The notes under the pieces were generated by a model, which saw only the letters and a list, made by a program, of their open reading frames with translations, was not told where the DNA came from and made no database searches. A DNA stretch of 64,000 nucleotides from Ananas comosus (Eukaryota > Streptophyta > Magnoliopsida > Poales > Bromeliaceae): contig NC_033623.1 of NCBI RefSeq assembly GCF_001540865.1, forward strand, positions 12,175,286-12,239,285, given 5' to 3'. A program made the translations under genes and the position numbers. Of this stretch, positions 1 to 13,980 are shown piece by piece. Position 1 is the first letter of the stretch. Each line of letters opens with the position of its first letter.

Positions 1-3000
1 AACAATGGGGAGCTTCTAGATTCAACCTAACTCCCTACAGCTTGTAGGAAAAAGATGTCACTGCTTTCACCACCCAAATAGTACTCACATGCTTTTGTTG
101 AAGACTTTTTTTTTTTCTTTTTCCTTTTTTTCCCAATAATCTCATGTTGGTAAATATTTTTGTATAATTAATAATTAGAAGTTTGAGTTTTACTCCTTTC
201 GGAGATATTAGTATCTATAAATCTACAAAATACTATAAATCCTTAAGATTTTAATCCACGTGGCGAAACCTCAACAATTTGAGCTATGGTGGTGGGTTCA
301 TCTCTCTTTTTTCTATTGGCTGGTGATGAGCTCACACAATGAATGCTTACCCATTTCTTTATAGGCTTTGCATTTTTCTTTCATTTCTTTATTGTCTGAA
401 CCCTCATGTCTAGACTTTCCACCTTCCTTCCATCTCTTTGCTTGAGTTCTCATGTTGATACATCGTCCCTAATGCTTGCTCACATCTTTTCGTCTTTCGT
501 GTCCTCGCATCGATACATTATTTCTAAATCCTTGGCTGCCTTATTTTTCTCATATTAAATTCTCCTTTTTCGTTTTCCCCCACTACCCCACCTTCGCCGC
601 AATAGTTTTCCATATTGACAGCAATGACGGCGAAGGCTCCTTTCGTTGCATCCTCCGATCTCTCCCTCTCCCTGTTGCCTAAATCCTAAATCCTAAATTT
701 TTTCCTTTTTTCGTTTCTTACGTTGTTTTATGTTAGATTGTAATTCCATTCTATTTTACTAAAATATTCGTATCAGCCGTATCGCGCGGGCCTCTTTTCC
801 TTTGGTTCTTATAATTTTGCTTCTCCTTGAATATATTGTTATTACTATCGTTAGCAATAGCTACCCAGTAAACTCAGACAACTTCTCTTTCTTACTATTT
901 AAGATCTAATTTTCTATCAAATTTAAATTTTGGCCTCTCTAAACCTTAATTCTTGTCTTCGTCCCTGCGCACGCCCCTGCACTAAGCGTGCAGGTAGTAT
1001 TTTCGTCATGTTTTCTACTGACTCTTCTCTTGGTAGGCACATTTTTTCTTTATCTACTGCATAATCTACGTGTAGACATCGCACCCACGGAGACTTAGCC
1101 TAGCTGTTGGTAGTCCTTTTTCCGTTTCCTGATCATAACGCAACATTTATGGCCAAGCAACCAATTCTTTTTTCTCCACCAGTTATATTCAGTCTGCGTT
1201 GAGTTTGCTTCATGTAGTATTATTAGTTATTTCAATATAATCAGATATAAGAAAATTTTGAACTATAATACTATTGATATTGTATTACCGCATTTAATTT
1301 AATATAATAATATTATAATGTTGATTACAGTATATATAGAATTACTATGTGTGATTCAATTTATAAAATTCAGTAATTCTGATGGTAAAAAATATAATAA
1401 TTTTGATAGTAAGAGTTTTACATAACATGTAAGATTACATGCCATCGGTAATATAAGATATCCGAGTCCCTATTTGGTAATATTTTTGGAGTAGTTTTAC
1501 ACCATTTTTAATGTTACCAATCAAATTTCAAATTGAATGAACAAAACATAGTAATTCTGACCGAATAACCGGAATAAAAAACGCCCAAATTTTAAAATAA
1601 TAATAATAATATTATTATTATTACTACTATATATTATTATTTTATTGTAATTAAGCAAAAAAATTTTATTGGCATGTTTAAGTTTGCGAATAACACTTAG
1701 AGAGCTCATTAATTCTACAAGCCAACGGAGTCAAAGTTGGGATATAGATATATTTAATTTTGTATGGAGTATACTAACAAGAACCTAGAACACATATAAT
1801 TGTTAAAGAATAGCATTAATACCTAGCATTTTATAAAGGTTCTATGACTAATTTATGTTCTTAATTATAATTTTCTTTATTTTCAGTAGCCATTTAATTA
1901 CCGGTTTGCATAAATAGATGTGCCGTAGTGCAACAAGAAATTAAAGCCATGCATTACGTGAGATCATGGTGATGAAAAAGAGATTATATAGTAATTAATC
2001 GTGACCCATGTACTTATTTTGTTATTATTATTTACAGAGTTTTCACATCACAGTTGACATATTGTTCATGGGCATGTTTAAGAAGAAACAATAATATAGC
2101 TTGTTACATAACTTACGACATGCGTAGTTATATTAAATTGGTTTCTTTTATCTCACTTATTCTTTTCATTGGATAATAAATTTATTTTATTTAGTTCTTC
2201 TACTATCATCATTTGATAGAGTAGCTAATTACTTCGTACTGAGATGATTGGTTCAAGCTAAACTGTAAAAAATGGATAAATCACAAAAAAATTATTATAT
2301 TAATCGCAATTGTTTAAAGTAGTTGATAGATATTATTTTTATAGCATAAGAGGTTTTCATTTCGAATTCTATTTCGTGCTGAGGTAAAGTATGTTTTTGG
2401 ACCTATGAGCATCTTAAGATAACAAAACCGCTATCTAATAAGATTTTTTTAAACATCATAAGCTTAATAAGATACTAATAAATTATATAGTTGAATATAA
2501 TTAGAGGCAACTACAAAAAGGATTAGTTGCCAACCGAACCGTGCGATATTAAATCACCTTATTTAATTCCTGTAACTCCACCTGCATAAGACATTTACTT
2601 TTTAGTCCTTGGCCAATTTGCAGTTAAGGACATATATTAAAAGCTATTGATTAATTGGACCAGCCAACCCCACTGGTTTTAGTACCTGATTTTTTTTCCC
2701 CCCTGCTGACGACGCGCCACGTGGCAAACAGATAGGGCAGAATCGGCGGTGACGTGGATCTGCGACTTTGGATATTTTCTACTTGCTTGTGGCTGTTACT
2801 AAGCATGCATGGATTTTTTGTGTCCTTTTTCTTTTTTTTTTTCAATGTGAGGTTGTAATGAAAGCAAATTTTCTACAATTTTGTGCATAAAATTTTTCTG
2901 TGCACGCAATTCATTCATTCGTTGATTTTTCGTATAATTAATCTGCATCGTCCAATATAAATAATATGGTTAATTTTATTGAAGTTCAATTGATATATCG

Positions 3001-5150
3001 ATTCTATATGTAGAAATTTTTACGCACGAAATTATAGGCAATTTAAAATCTGATTGTGAGATGGTTTGTCTGACTATAAATCGAACCGACCATCCGTTTC
3101 TCTTGGGCTTTTTATTATATAAAAGTGATACAATTTTAAAAATTTAGTTCTCGACTACGTGCAATGAAATAAATTATTTATAATTACAGTACTTTTTATT
3201 GCATCCAACTAAGTAAGGCGCATGTAGTTATAACCGTTGAATTTCTAACTGTATATATTTCTAACTATATATATTTAATCTTTGCGATAAGTAGTGTAGA
3301 TACTTTATTAGCACTTGGGGTGTAAGAAATACAAACATTAAACAAAAAAATAAATAAAGATCCTTGAGGTATTTTTTTTTTAAAAAAAGATGCCAATGTA
3401 GGAAAATAAATTTTGGCCCTAGCTTTTATTTCTTGGTGCTACTGTCTCCAAATGTTGATCCTCTACTAGGTGTTTGGGACATTTAGATAAGATTAAATTG
3501 CCTAATAAATCAAGCACATTTATTATTCCAAAAAAAAAACACTTTTGGGAACTAATCTTGTTTAGAAATTAGTGGTCACTATTCTGGGGAGTGACAAGGA
3601 TATGCCCACCGTTATAGAATTCTCATACTCATATAAGGTCAAATTACAAGTAATAATTACAAAATCTCCACAACCTTCCAAGCAAAGTAGTTTATTATAG
3701 ACTTAAATAGGCACAAATAAAATTTAGTCAATAATAATTTTCTTAGCAGATAAAAAATTTAAACTAATATTAATTTCACTCTATTGTACTGTATATACTT
3801 TAATGTTATTTTTATTGTACTGTATAGCAGATAAAAATTTTATTTATAACCAATTGTTTATATATCTTTGAAATTTTTTTGACTTTTTTAGTTATCTATA
3901 TTAGAAGAATAATATTAAAAATATACTTTTAAAGTTTCAGTTTTTTTCAGAAAAAAATATAACTCTAGAGTTAAATTTTGTTAGTAAACTGTTAAGAACA
4001 GCTGTTATCTTTATAAATTTACTATTTATTCTTTCAAATATACACTTCTATGTACAGTCACCAACTTTTCTTATTTCTCCTTAAGTGTGGAGCAAAAAAA
4101 GTATTTTTACTTTTTTGCCATTTCAAATATATATACCTTTCTATCACGACTAACTTTTCTTATTTGCTTTTAAGTTATGAACAAAATAAGTATATAATTA
4201 TAGTAGAAATTTAACTCAGATTTAACTCGAGATGATTTAACGGGCACTAACAATAAGTTTTTTTTAATAAAGTAGAAATATATGAGGAGTATATTTAAAA
4301 CAAAAAAAAGTAGGGATAGCTAATATATTTCAGAAGTTTTGAGGGGTGTATAGATTATTATCCTTTTATTTACTATGTTATACTATTTTTGTCAAAATTC
4401 AAAGCCATCATCTATTATCAATTTCCACATTGTATTTTAAAATTATTTTTATTTTTTGTCTTATATTATTTTCCATTTCTACATTGTATTTTAATAGTAT
4501 TTATCCTTTTTTGTTATTAAGTTTTTATCCTTTGGATTAGTTTCTTTGATCATTTATAACCATTAGATTAAATATTATAATTCAGTGGGGACCACTCAAC
4601 CATAGGGGGACCACTCAACTCTAAGAAATTAATATCATTCTAATCCTATAATTTTTCATCAAAAGTTAAAAAAAAAATCGATAGAAATAATTTCAAACGT
4701 GAGACTGCTCCATGCACCACTCCCACAACTTTACAATTCGTGTGGTTTCCATTTAAATCTTTTCTGCAAAATATTAGATACTCACATATTTTTTTTGCTA
4801 GGTTTCTTCCGAATTCATCATCTAATATATATCGAGATTTGATTAAAAAGTTTAGTAAAATTGTATGAAATTTATCTGAACTATAGATCGTTTGAATTTG
4901 ACTATCCAATCTTTAAAAATTATTATTTTATTATCTAACTTGTTAATTTATTTAATTTGAATCAATCAAAATTCAAACGACCGATTCAAATCAAATAAAT
5001 TGAAAGATTAGATAGTAAAATTAAAATTTCGAAATATTAAATAGTCAAATTCAAATAAATTATAGTTGAAATAAATTTTATATATTTTTACAAAAAATTT
5101 TTAAATTAGAGTAAATTTTTAAAATTAACGCACCAAATAAATTATACTAA
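1..5150. other. AT-rich intergenic DNA, no gene seen
   Basis: No reading frame here looks like a plant gene. The longest are short, low-complexity and without recognisable motifs or splice structure. The region holds many A/T runs and a pyrimidine-rich stretch at about 300-700. The only promoter-like point is the G-box palindrome at 2716-2725. Sequence around 4540-4640 (counterions of 'accactcaac') resembles the small MITE family seen at 26.99 kb and 36.65 kb, so old transposon debris is likely. Confidence 0.6.
2716..2725. promoter_or_regulatory. Perfect G-box palindrome GCCACGTGGC
   Basis: GCCACGTGGC is a perfect ten-base palindrome centred on ACGT, the core bound by plant bZIP and bHLH factors. 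A second ACGTG lies near 2752 in the same GC-richer patch. No gene can be tied to it: the nearest supported start codon is 3.6 kb downstream. It may be chance or a remnant promoter. Confidence 0.3.
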
Positions 5151-5164
5151 CTTTCTTAGAAAAG

Positions 5165-5328
5165 AACCGACTGTTCCTAGAGCAAGTGGCAAAGGACTTG
5201 ATGGTTGATACCCGAGATTCCAAATTTAAATTCTAGTTGATTCATATTTTCAGCTAAGTTTATTTCTAAATAAGTCAAACGAAACGTGCTGCCAGTCTAT
5301 CTCCCCCTTAAAAAAAAAAAAAAAAAAA
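5165..5328 (+). mobile_element. tRNA-derived SINE, copy 1
   Basis: The copy begins near 'tgttcctagagcaagtggc', which has the form of a tRNA A box. A degraded B box (consensus GTTCGAATCC) follows, then a tRNA-unrelated body and a 19-base A tail. Direct repeats flank it: ttcttagaaaag at 5153-5164 and ttctagaaaag at 5329-5339. It matches the copies at 42.4, 46.05 and 47.06 kb. Its B box is the most decayed of the full-length copies, so it is probably the oldest. Confidence 0.8.
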
Positions 5329-6343
5329 TTCTAGAAAAGTCCCTATATGGGAGTCGTGCGCTCCAATATTGCATATTGAAAATGATTTGTAATGTACTTT
5401 ATTTTTATTTCAAGAAGTTTTATTTTTTAGTTTAATATATAATATAATAATATAATATTTATATAGTTTAATATATATAATTAATATTATATAATATAAT
5501 ATATTATATATATATTATATATATTTTAAGGTAGTTTGAATTCCTGAGCGGCGTGACCGAGTCAACCGTCATTGCTGATTCGTTCAGCAAAGTTTTTTTT
5601 TTTTTTTTTTTTTATAACGCAAACATCTCGAACGCCGCGCCGTGGTTTTAATCCAGCCCAACAACCAGGGGCATTTTAGTAAATTCATCCCAAGCGCCCT
5701 CTGATTTGTAACAAATCTTTTGTTAAAACTCTAACGAGAACCCCTCAACTGTAGGCTATTTTGACAGTGGTCCCTCAAGTATTTGAGTTGAATTTTTGCT
5801 AATTACGCAAATTGAAAACTCGGTAAAATTTAACCACTCTAGTATCCATCAATCGTTCAAAAAAAAGGCAAATAATTTGATTTAATTTTAAAATTATTTG
5901 ATCTAAAAATAAAAATTAAGAAAGTTAAAAGGGCAATTTCACAATTCCTACAGGTAAGGGGGTCTCCGTACATTTTCACCTGAATCTTTTTAAATGAGCA
6001 CTTTTTTTTTTGGTCCTTCGTGTCCAAATCGTTATCCTTTGCGGGGATTAAAAAGAAAAGAAAATTAAAAAAAAAGGGGTTAAAAAATCTCTCGTCCTTT
6101 CCCCCTTCGCTTTCCGCGTTCTCTCCACGCTTGTTTTATTTCTCCTCTCTTGTCTCCGAAGCAAACGAACGGAGGAGGAGAAAGTGGGGGCGAAGATCAC
6201 CGCGAGATCGTGAAATTCATGGCCTGGTATCATCCTTGAGGCATTTCTCCTTGTAGAGCGCTTGAAAACCCTAGATTTTGGGTGAATCCTCGTTCAAATT
6301 TGGGGAATTTGGGGGGTCCGTGCTAGGGTTAGGGTTTCGCCTG

Positions 6344-9305
6344 ATGGGGGCTGGGGTGTCGAGTATTTTGGGGCCGGAGGGGGAGGGAGGGGCCCCGGAG
6401 ACGGCGCTCGGCGACCTCCCGGAGAGCTGCGTCGCGGCGGTGCTCCTCCACCTCGACCCGCCGGAGATTTGCCGCGTGGCGCGGCTAAATCGCGCGTTCC
6501 GAGGCGCGGCGTCGGCGGATTTCGTGTGGGAGGCGAAGCTCCCCGCGAATTACAGGTATCTGATGGGTTTGGTCTCGGATGACGAGGAGAAGTACAAGGG
6601 CGGGCTCAGCAAGAAGGAGATCTACGCGAGGCTGTGTCGTCCGAATCCTTTTGACGGTGGTACCAAGGTATGCATGTATAAAATTGCAGAAATTAGGGTT
6701 TTCATGCCTAGTTTGTTGTGAATTTATGCTTGATTGCTTGTTTTTGAGGGAAAAGATGAGATCTTTGCAGCTCAGAGCAGCCAAGGAAAGAAACTTTTGG
6801 TGGGTCTTGGTATTTTAGTGGAGAATATATGCGATCATATGACCATTTGGAGAAAATTTTGGTAGTATGTTGCTCTCGTTTGGACTAATTGGATTAAGGT
6901 TTCGCTTGCTTGGTGGGTTTCAGGAATTTTGGTTGGAGAAGGTGAAGGGTGGGATGTGCTTGTCGATATCCTCGAAAGCGCTGGTGATTACAGGGATCGA
7001 CGATCGGAGATATTGGAATCACATGCCCACTGAGGAATCCAGGTATTGCAATTCTAGGCCAACCTGTTTGCTAAATATGTATCAGATTTTTGCGCTTCAG
7101 ATATGATTATTGAGCTGAAGATTTTTTTTTTTTTGTTCAAAAATTTTTGTGGGTAACTTGTTTCATTTTACTTCGTACAATCTATTAAAGAAAAATGATG
7201 TAATTAGTTTTTAAGAGTTTGTCTTTTACTCTTTTCTCAGTCTAGTAGTATTAAATATTCTGTTTGAAATGTTTCAATCGATTGAGTCAGAATTGGTGAT
7301 AAATCCCCTGGGCTCTAGAAGGAACAACTACATAAATTCGGCGCCTTTAATTTTTGGCCAATATCGCTCTTTTTATACAATATTTTTTGGTTTCCGGAAA
7401 AGTCTAGGTCTTGTGCACTGTTCATGTTCTTCACTCTGACGTGTTTGTTTAATCTTGGCATGAACTTTGTTTATTTGAACCCTCTGTATGCCCATATCAT
7501 AAATATCAAACTATAGACTTTTTCCTTCTTTTTTTTTGCTTTTACGAAGTAGGTTCATTTTTTTTCCTTGGTGGTTTATCGTGCGAAGCAGAAGGGCATG
7601 GGGGCAATTGTTTTCCCTTCATTTAGATTAGTTCTTAGGTCCTTTTTTTTTCTCATGAATTCCCAAGTGTATATTTTGAGTTGGGTTAACGATTTTTTTT
7701 TTTTTTAAATTTGCTGTTATAAACAAATCGGTTTAGCTATTAAAGTAGTTTAGAGACTTCATACTTTTCGCACATCTCGTTAATGGCAGCAAAATGGCAT
7801 CCGGACATTACTTTTCACTAACAGCTTTTAGTTTGTCGAACAAGAAAAATCTATGTCCTTTCTTCTGACGATATGTGTTTGTCTCCTCCTTTAGTAAATT
7901 TTTAATTATTGCACAGTTCTTTACATTCAGTAATTTAGGAATTGATGTTATCTTCGCTAGGAGGACACCTCCAAGGACATGGGTGGAGGAAAGAGACAAA
8001 GCCAATGTCTCTTCTTTATGTCTTCTCTTGCCAAAAGGAATTGTTGCCTTCAATAATGTAGCAAACAGCATACTACTAACTATGTTATTACTCATTCCAA
8101 GCACCCTAATAGGGATAAACGCTGGATAGGGAGATTGCCTAACCTGGTATATTGTATATGAAGTGCAAAGCTGACATCGTCTTGATTGAAGGAGACCTGC
8201 CTATTATATGTCACGATGTCGATATGTCATTACATATTATAAAGTGTATAAGAAACTCCCAACAAAAAAAAAAGAGAGGAAAAAACGAAGCTATCTCTGC
8301 TTCTATGATCTGCACAACATTTAGCAATATTTAGTGTGCAGACTTATATGGCTAACCTTTGACTATTCAGCCTTCTGTCAAGTAGAATTCTAAATTAATC
8401 GAGTACCAACTGTTTCCTAGTAGAAATGTAAATACGTTCAATTTCGACAGCTTAAACCTGGTTCAAATATTTTATTTCTATGATATGTGTTGTCTGCTTC
8501 CACATCAAATAGAATTTTTGTGCGATTTTCAATCCTTTTTTTTTTTTTTCATGTGTCATGTATATTTTCTTTTGTTTCTTTTTTTTCTATGATTTGTCCG
8601 TCCTGTACGCGTTAATTGTTAATATATGTGTATTGTCTATTTTTTTTATAATTATTCTCATCTGCGCAAAATATCATGTTGTTTATTTTATTTGTAATTA
8701 TTAACTTTTATTTTGTCGTCCTGTGGATATGGCAAACCATGAGACCAATCTGGCATGTGGCACTATCATCTCTCGATCTAAATTTTGCTTTTCACTTGTA
8801 TTACCATCTCTTAATGAACAGTAGCTGAAAAAGGAATAAAGAAAATTTTTGTAATTTCCCATATTCTTCTTGCAGATTCCGCTCTGTTGCTTACCTTCAG
8901 CAAATCTGGTGGTTTGAGGTGGTCGGGGAGATCGAATTTTGCTTCCCCGCAGGCACCTACAGCCTATTCTTCCGCCTCCACCTGGGCCGACCGTCGAGGA
9001 GGCTTGGTCGTCGGACGTGCGGCACCGAGCACGTTCACGGATGGGACATAAAACCAGTTCGCTTCGAGCTCTCCACCTCCGACGACCAGCATGCGTCATC
9101 TAAATATTATTTAGAAGAGCCGGGTAGTTGGATCCTCTACCACGTCGGTGATTTCGTGGTAGCGAACTCTGACAAATTGACGAAGCTCAGGTTTTCCATG
9201 ACACAAATTGATTGCACTCACACAAAAGGCGGCCTTTGCGTCGACTGTGCCTTGATTTATCCCAAGGGGTTTAAGCACGAAAAGGAGGTTGTAGTTTATA
9301 TGTAA
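6344..9305 (+). CDS. PP2-A13-like: F-box protein with PP2 domain (PP2-A13-like), 3 exons, 290 aa
   Basis: Exons are 6344-6667, 6924-7042 and 8876-9305. All introns are GT-AG and the frame stays open, giving 290 residues. Residues 24-65 form an F-box (LPESCVAAVLLHLDPPEICR). From about residue 109 the chain is a phloem-protein-2/Nictaba lectin-like domain, with CLSISSKAL, GIDDRRYW, QQIWWFEV, GTYSLFFRLHLG, HGWDIKPVRF, SWILYHVGDF and MTQIDCTHTKGGLC. This order and length match Arabidopsis PP2-A11 to A15. By family knowledge it is the substrate-binding subunit of an SCF ubiquitin ligase and may recognise glycans. The ATG at 6344 is the first in frame and starts the family's usual MGA N-terminus. 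The 1.8 kb second intron is T-rich with no recognisable insertion. Exon 1 is GC-rich, as is usual in monocots. It appears intact. Confidence 0.93.
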
Positions 9306-9961
9306 GTATGTAGCTTTATACAATTGATGTAGTTTGTAGAGGAGGGATAGAGAGAGTTTGCTAGTTTCTCTTTTTTTAGTGGGAGCCTGGTATGCAATTA
9401 TGTGTATATCTTATCAAATATTAAAATCATTTTTGCTTTGACTATTAAGGTCTATGATCTGAAAGGAGTATCAGAACAGGCCTTTAACGGGAATATATTC
9501 CGAGTTTCGTGTATTGTTGACAAAATGATCCTCGACGAAAAAAGAAAAAAACTTTAAAAGTGTTTTTGTAGCTATGCAACTCTTGTGTACTCATAAATTG
9601 GAATTGTGCTCATGTAAAACGTATTGTGTGGTTTTGTTCTGCGCCTCAATTAATACCTATGTTGTATTTGGTGCATTTGGTTAGTTTTCATGTTTGGTTC
9701 TTTTGTGTTAGGTTCACTTAGGTGAGTTTTCATTTATAGGGTGTGTGTTTCTTTTTCTAGAGAAATATTAAAAATTGAGAATTGTCATGTGTGTTTTGTC
9801 TCATGCATCTCCTAATCCTACAAAATGTGGGAATTTAAAAGATTTCTTTTAAATTTCGTTATTTTTAATTCTATTCATTATAAAATAATATATAATAAAA
9901 TATTTGTATTAATAAAGGTATGATAGTAAGCTTATTGATATCTTTAAATTACTATTACATN

Positions 9962-10003
<42 letters not shown>
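9962..10003 (+). repeat. (CT)21 microsatellite in 5' leader of the first At4g00755-like gene
   Basis: This is a pure CT run of about 42 bases starting directly after an ambiguous base (N) at 9961 and ending 227 bases before the start codon at 10231. Such CT/GA runs in plant leaders can bind BPC/GAGA-type factors. The paralogue at 22.5 kb has its own CT run in the same relative place. The N suggests the true length is uncertain. Confidence 0.85.
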
Positions 10004-10009
<6 letters not shown>

Positions 10010-10230
10010 GGGTTAATCCTACACAATAATGCCTCTCTCTTAGGGTTTCGATCTCCTCTCGGATCTACCCGGCTTCGTCCCAGAGGTACAATTCTGGTGC
10101 TTTCCTCTTCGTTTCAGAAATTAGGGTTTCGATTTGTTGGCAATGGCGGTGTTTCTTTGATGATGCCCTGATTTACTCGATGTTGATGGGGGAGTTTTGG
10201 GGCCTGGGGGTTCGGTTTAGGGTTTCCGCG

Positions 10231-12581
10231 ATGGAGAATTGCTGGGATTTCTTGCAATGGCTCGGCCCCGACGCGTCGACGTGCGTGTTCGCGTCTCTCG
10301 ACGACCCGAGCGATCTCGTGCGCGCGAGCGCCGTCTCCCGATCCTGGCGCCGATTTGGTGAGCCACAACGATTTCGAAGAGATAATGCTTGTTTTTCTTG
10401 TTCTCATTTCAATAATTTGCAAATTCTCTCGTTTTTTTTTCTTTTAATTTTAAATTCCTTTGTAGATACCTCATTTCTCGTCTATAATTAGATATTTGCT
10501 AAATGGAAAGTGAAAAGATTAGATTTTTATGTAAGGTAGTAAACCAAGTATTTGTCGGCGAACGCTTCAGTTGTTAATACAATGTTCAACCTCCTTCAGA
10601 GTAAGTTGAGAAGATAATGGGGGGATTGATATTTTATTGCTACCGTCGTACTAAAATGTGGCTTGTTATTGGTTTGGTAGCTTGCATTATCTTGTTTGTA
10701 GAATTAGATTTTATTTTTGTACTGATATTTAAGCAGGATGGGATATTAGAAATAGTAAATTTTCTCGCAGCTAAAGTAGGTTGTCGTTTATTGAGATTAT
10801 GGTATATTTAAAATAGCTGGAATGTGGAGGATCATTAAATTTTCTTTTAAAATGGTTTGCAGTTATTGCGAATGGTTTTAGTAGGAGTCTATGCAGAAGA
10901 ATTTGCCCAGAGGTATCTAACTTTACTCGTGCTGTCGAAGTAAGTAGTTCGGCCATGAATCAGGAAGTTGGGTCTAGCACTGCTGTGGAATGGGAAAGCC
11001 TGGTGAGAGAACACAGGATATATTCGTATCTTTGTCGCTGCCTTGTCTCACCCGAAGGTAGCAGTGATTGCATTGATCGCTGTATTGGTGCTTCCAGCAC
11101 TGATAATTTTCCAGATGAGAGCATTGAAAATACATTGGAACCAAGTGATCGAGTGTATATGAGACCGTCCTATTGGTCAAGTGGGGGAGAAGCTGATCCT
11201 CAAGTGCCCGAAAGTCTTATTTATAGGTTGGGATCTGATTTGTGTGTTGTTAATGAAATCAAGATACAGCCATTCAAAGGTCAGTCCTTGGACTTTTTGA
11301 CTTTTGCAAACACATATTTACTATGTGGTCATGTATTGGTTAAGATCTTTTTCTTATTCGTTTGCTCAGCATTTTTCCAACATGGTGATCCCATATATTC
11401 GGTGAAGTTTGTGCGCTTCCGGATGGGCAATTCCAAGTTGCCCCTGAGGTCAGAAAACTATGTTACGGATGAGAATGAAGGTCAGGCAGCAGCTGATGAC
11501 AACTTTGTATGGACGTATATTTCGCCTGAATTTCCAATGTTGCAGGTGAGTTGAAGAGATGCTCGATGCATCTTTACTTTTGCTCTTCTTGGTAGCGCAG
11601 AATTACCATATAGAAGTTCTTGGGAATCATTGCTATTGTGGCATAGAATCAAGATGTTTTATGACCTAGTTATTGCTTTAGTTGTTTGAAACGAAATCAA
11701 TATTTAGTGGTTTGTGTTCCTTATAATTTAACGCGGACCATATTATTTGTTATGTGCCAGGAAAGTGTTTTGCAATCTTTCAAACTTCCTCGCCCTGTTC
11801 TTTGCATTGGAGGAGTTGTGAAGATTGAACTATTGGGTAGAGTTCAGAAACAAGCCATGGATGGTCTATATTACATATGGTGAGTGATTATGGAACTCGG
11901 TTATTTTATTTTGTTTAGCATTAGTTTCCAGGTTCTATAAACATTTGTAGCATTTCCATGCGCAGGGTGAGTTCTCTCATCATGTGCTACGATGTTAGTA
12001 TTATAACATATGCTTTTTGAATGTTTTTGATGCAAAAATAGAGAAATTTCCCGTTTGGAACTTGTGTTCCTCTATGGAGCTTCTACTGTAACGAGAAGCT
12101 AGAATTAAATTTTGGTGCTTTGGCTTTTGCTGCAGAGAGAAGCTCTTGGGGGATTTTATTATAGGGTGTCACCTAATAGCACAAATCATCCTACATCTTG
12201 CGTCGGGGCTGAACAGGGCCTTAAACATATTTCTTTCAAGCTGATGCATTATTTTTTTTGGCCTGTTTTGCAAATTAAAGTGTGAGCCACGTTCAAGTGC
12301 TTGGGCGCCCGCTTTCACCCAAACTAGCTCTCGACACCTCAGAGGCTTCCGGTGCTTCAGTTCTCAAGTACTTCCCAGTTGATAGCAGCAGCGTGGCACC
12401 TAATGGTGCTTCAAGGGATGATGAGGCTAGGGAGCCTTCAAGGTGGCATGCTTTTGCCGCTACACTCAGGCATTTGCGAGCCGGAGGGGCATGGAACCAG
12501 GCCATCCTTAACACACTGCTACGGCCCGTACAGTTCGCCGAGGAAGATGATGACTCTGATGAAGAAGAACCCTACGCCTAA
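10231..12581 (+). CDS. F-box protein, At4g00755 type, 5 exons, 379 aa (intact copy)
   Basis: Exons are 10231-10357, 10863-11279, 11370-11545, 11761-11879 and 12281-12581, all GT-AG, adding to 1140 bases with one open frame. The N-terminus (MENCWDFLQWLGPDAS..VRASAVSRSWRRF) is an F-box. The body carries the blocks typical of the plant F-box protein At4g00755: ASSTDNFPDESI, RPSYWSSGGEADP, PIYSVKFVRFRMG, TYISPEFPMLQ, LPRPVLCIGGVVKIELLGR and GLYYICVSHVQVLGRPLSP. The tail is acidic (EEDDDSDEEEPYA). The expected role is an SCF substrate receptor; its target is unknown. An in-frame upstream ATG at 10180 would add 17 residues, but the conserved N-terminus and the paralogue both support 10231. It lies 0.9 kb after the PP2-A13-like gene on the same strand. 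Confidence 0.9.
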
Positions 12582-12599
12582 TACATCATGAGTGCGAGA

Positions 12600-13980
12600 C
12601 GAGTAGAATGACCATCTTATATCTCCCTTTTTTCCCCGTCAAGTAATTAACAGTGGCTAAATGCACAGTAACTTGTTGTGCTGAAGCATCTTTTGGCAAA
12701 TATACACCTGAGTACTAAGAACAGTAGCTTTTTTCTTTATCGGATAATTTAAACTGCTTGGTTAGTATGATCTTCTCTAAGTTTTTTCGCAGATTATGTC
12801 TCTCTCTCTCCCTTATTGAGTTCTTCATTTTAGTGCACAAGTCATGTTTAGAAGAACATCAAATTGGCCTGGGAAAGGTACGCCAGATTCATCAACCTGA
12901 AAAGAACTTTTCAACCATCTAAGGTTGGTATGATATGAGCCCACATTGAATGATCTTTGATCGGGAGTTAACTACGTCGATTTACAGCAATCAAGACAAA
13001 TTAATCCTGGTAAGAAAGAAACTAACCAATCATCTGCGGAAATTGGAAGAATAAAGAGTGATTGTAGAAATTAATCGGCTTTGTGTAACAAAGTATTCTA
13101 GTATTTTGATCAGTTACCGGTAAAAGGCAAGGTTTTAACTCAACCTTGATGTATGTTCTGCTTAATCTGTTAGCTTGCGAGTGACACTGTTTCTTGAACT
13201 AGTTGATGTGGAGGGTCTTTTGAGTATGGGTCGTGAGCCATGGTCTCCATAACCCAGTCACACGCACAGGTAAAATTTAGCACAAAGTTTTTGAATATGT
13301 TGGAGACGGTGGAGATGCGCGTCGAGAGTACACGACTATGAAANACATTACAAAGTTCCTTTTAGTTCAAAATATGTTTAAATTACTATGAAATTCTCCA
13401 TGAGGTATGAAACCTACATATTCTTTGACAAATAAATATCTCATAATCATTTTCTTTTCTTTTGTTTTTTTTCACTAAATAACCGATCTTTTCCTCTAAA
13501 CACCAAAGCTAAGAATCTTTGCATTAGTTTTTAGTGAAGGCTTATTAATCCTTATACTAACACTCCATACATGGCGAAACATTAATCTAACCAAAATAAT
13601 GAGCTGTTTTGTTGTCATTCCATCTATTTTAAATTTTGTCCTCAATTTACTAACTAATTATTCTATTCACTTATTTAAAACTTACTTATTTTGTTATCAT
13701 TTTATAATATCAACAGAGTATTTTGTTAAATTTATAGCTAATCAATATACTAATTTTTATATTGTCATTTAAATTTGTTTAATCGTGTATTTCATTTCTA
13801 GGACTACTTTCGTATTACTTTATTATTAAGCTAAATTGTTTTTTCCCGACTTACAATGATTACATAATTTATTATCATTTTATCTATTTTGTTTCATATT
13901 CCATAATTTTTTGACTAATTATTCTATTCATTTATTTTTTTTAAAAAAAGAACAGGAAATTAGAACTTCTATAATATATA
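12600..13980. other. Intergenic, no gene seen
   Basis: This is the 3' flank of the first At4g00755-like gene followed by AT-rich DNA. Another single ambiguous base lies at 13344. There are no convincing reading frames, RNA genes or complete transposons before the Helitron-type end at 13981. Confidence 0.6.

Noticed and set aside
6278..6343. 22-residue extension of the PP2-A13-like protein
   Set aside because: It would begin at TTG. The ATG at 6344 matches the conserved MGA start.
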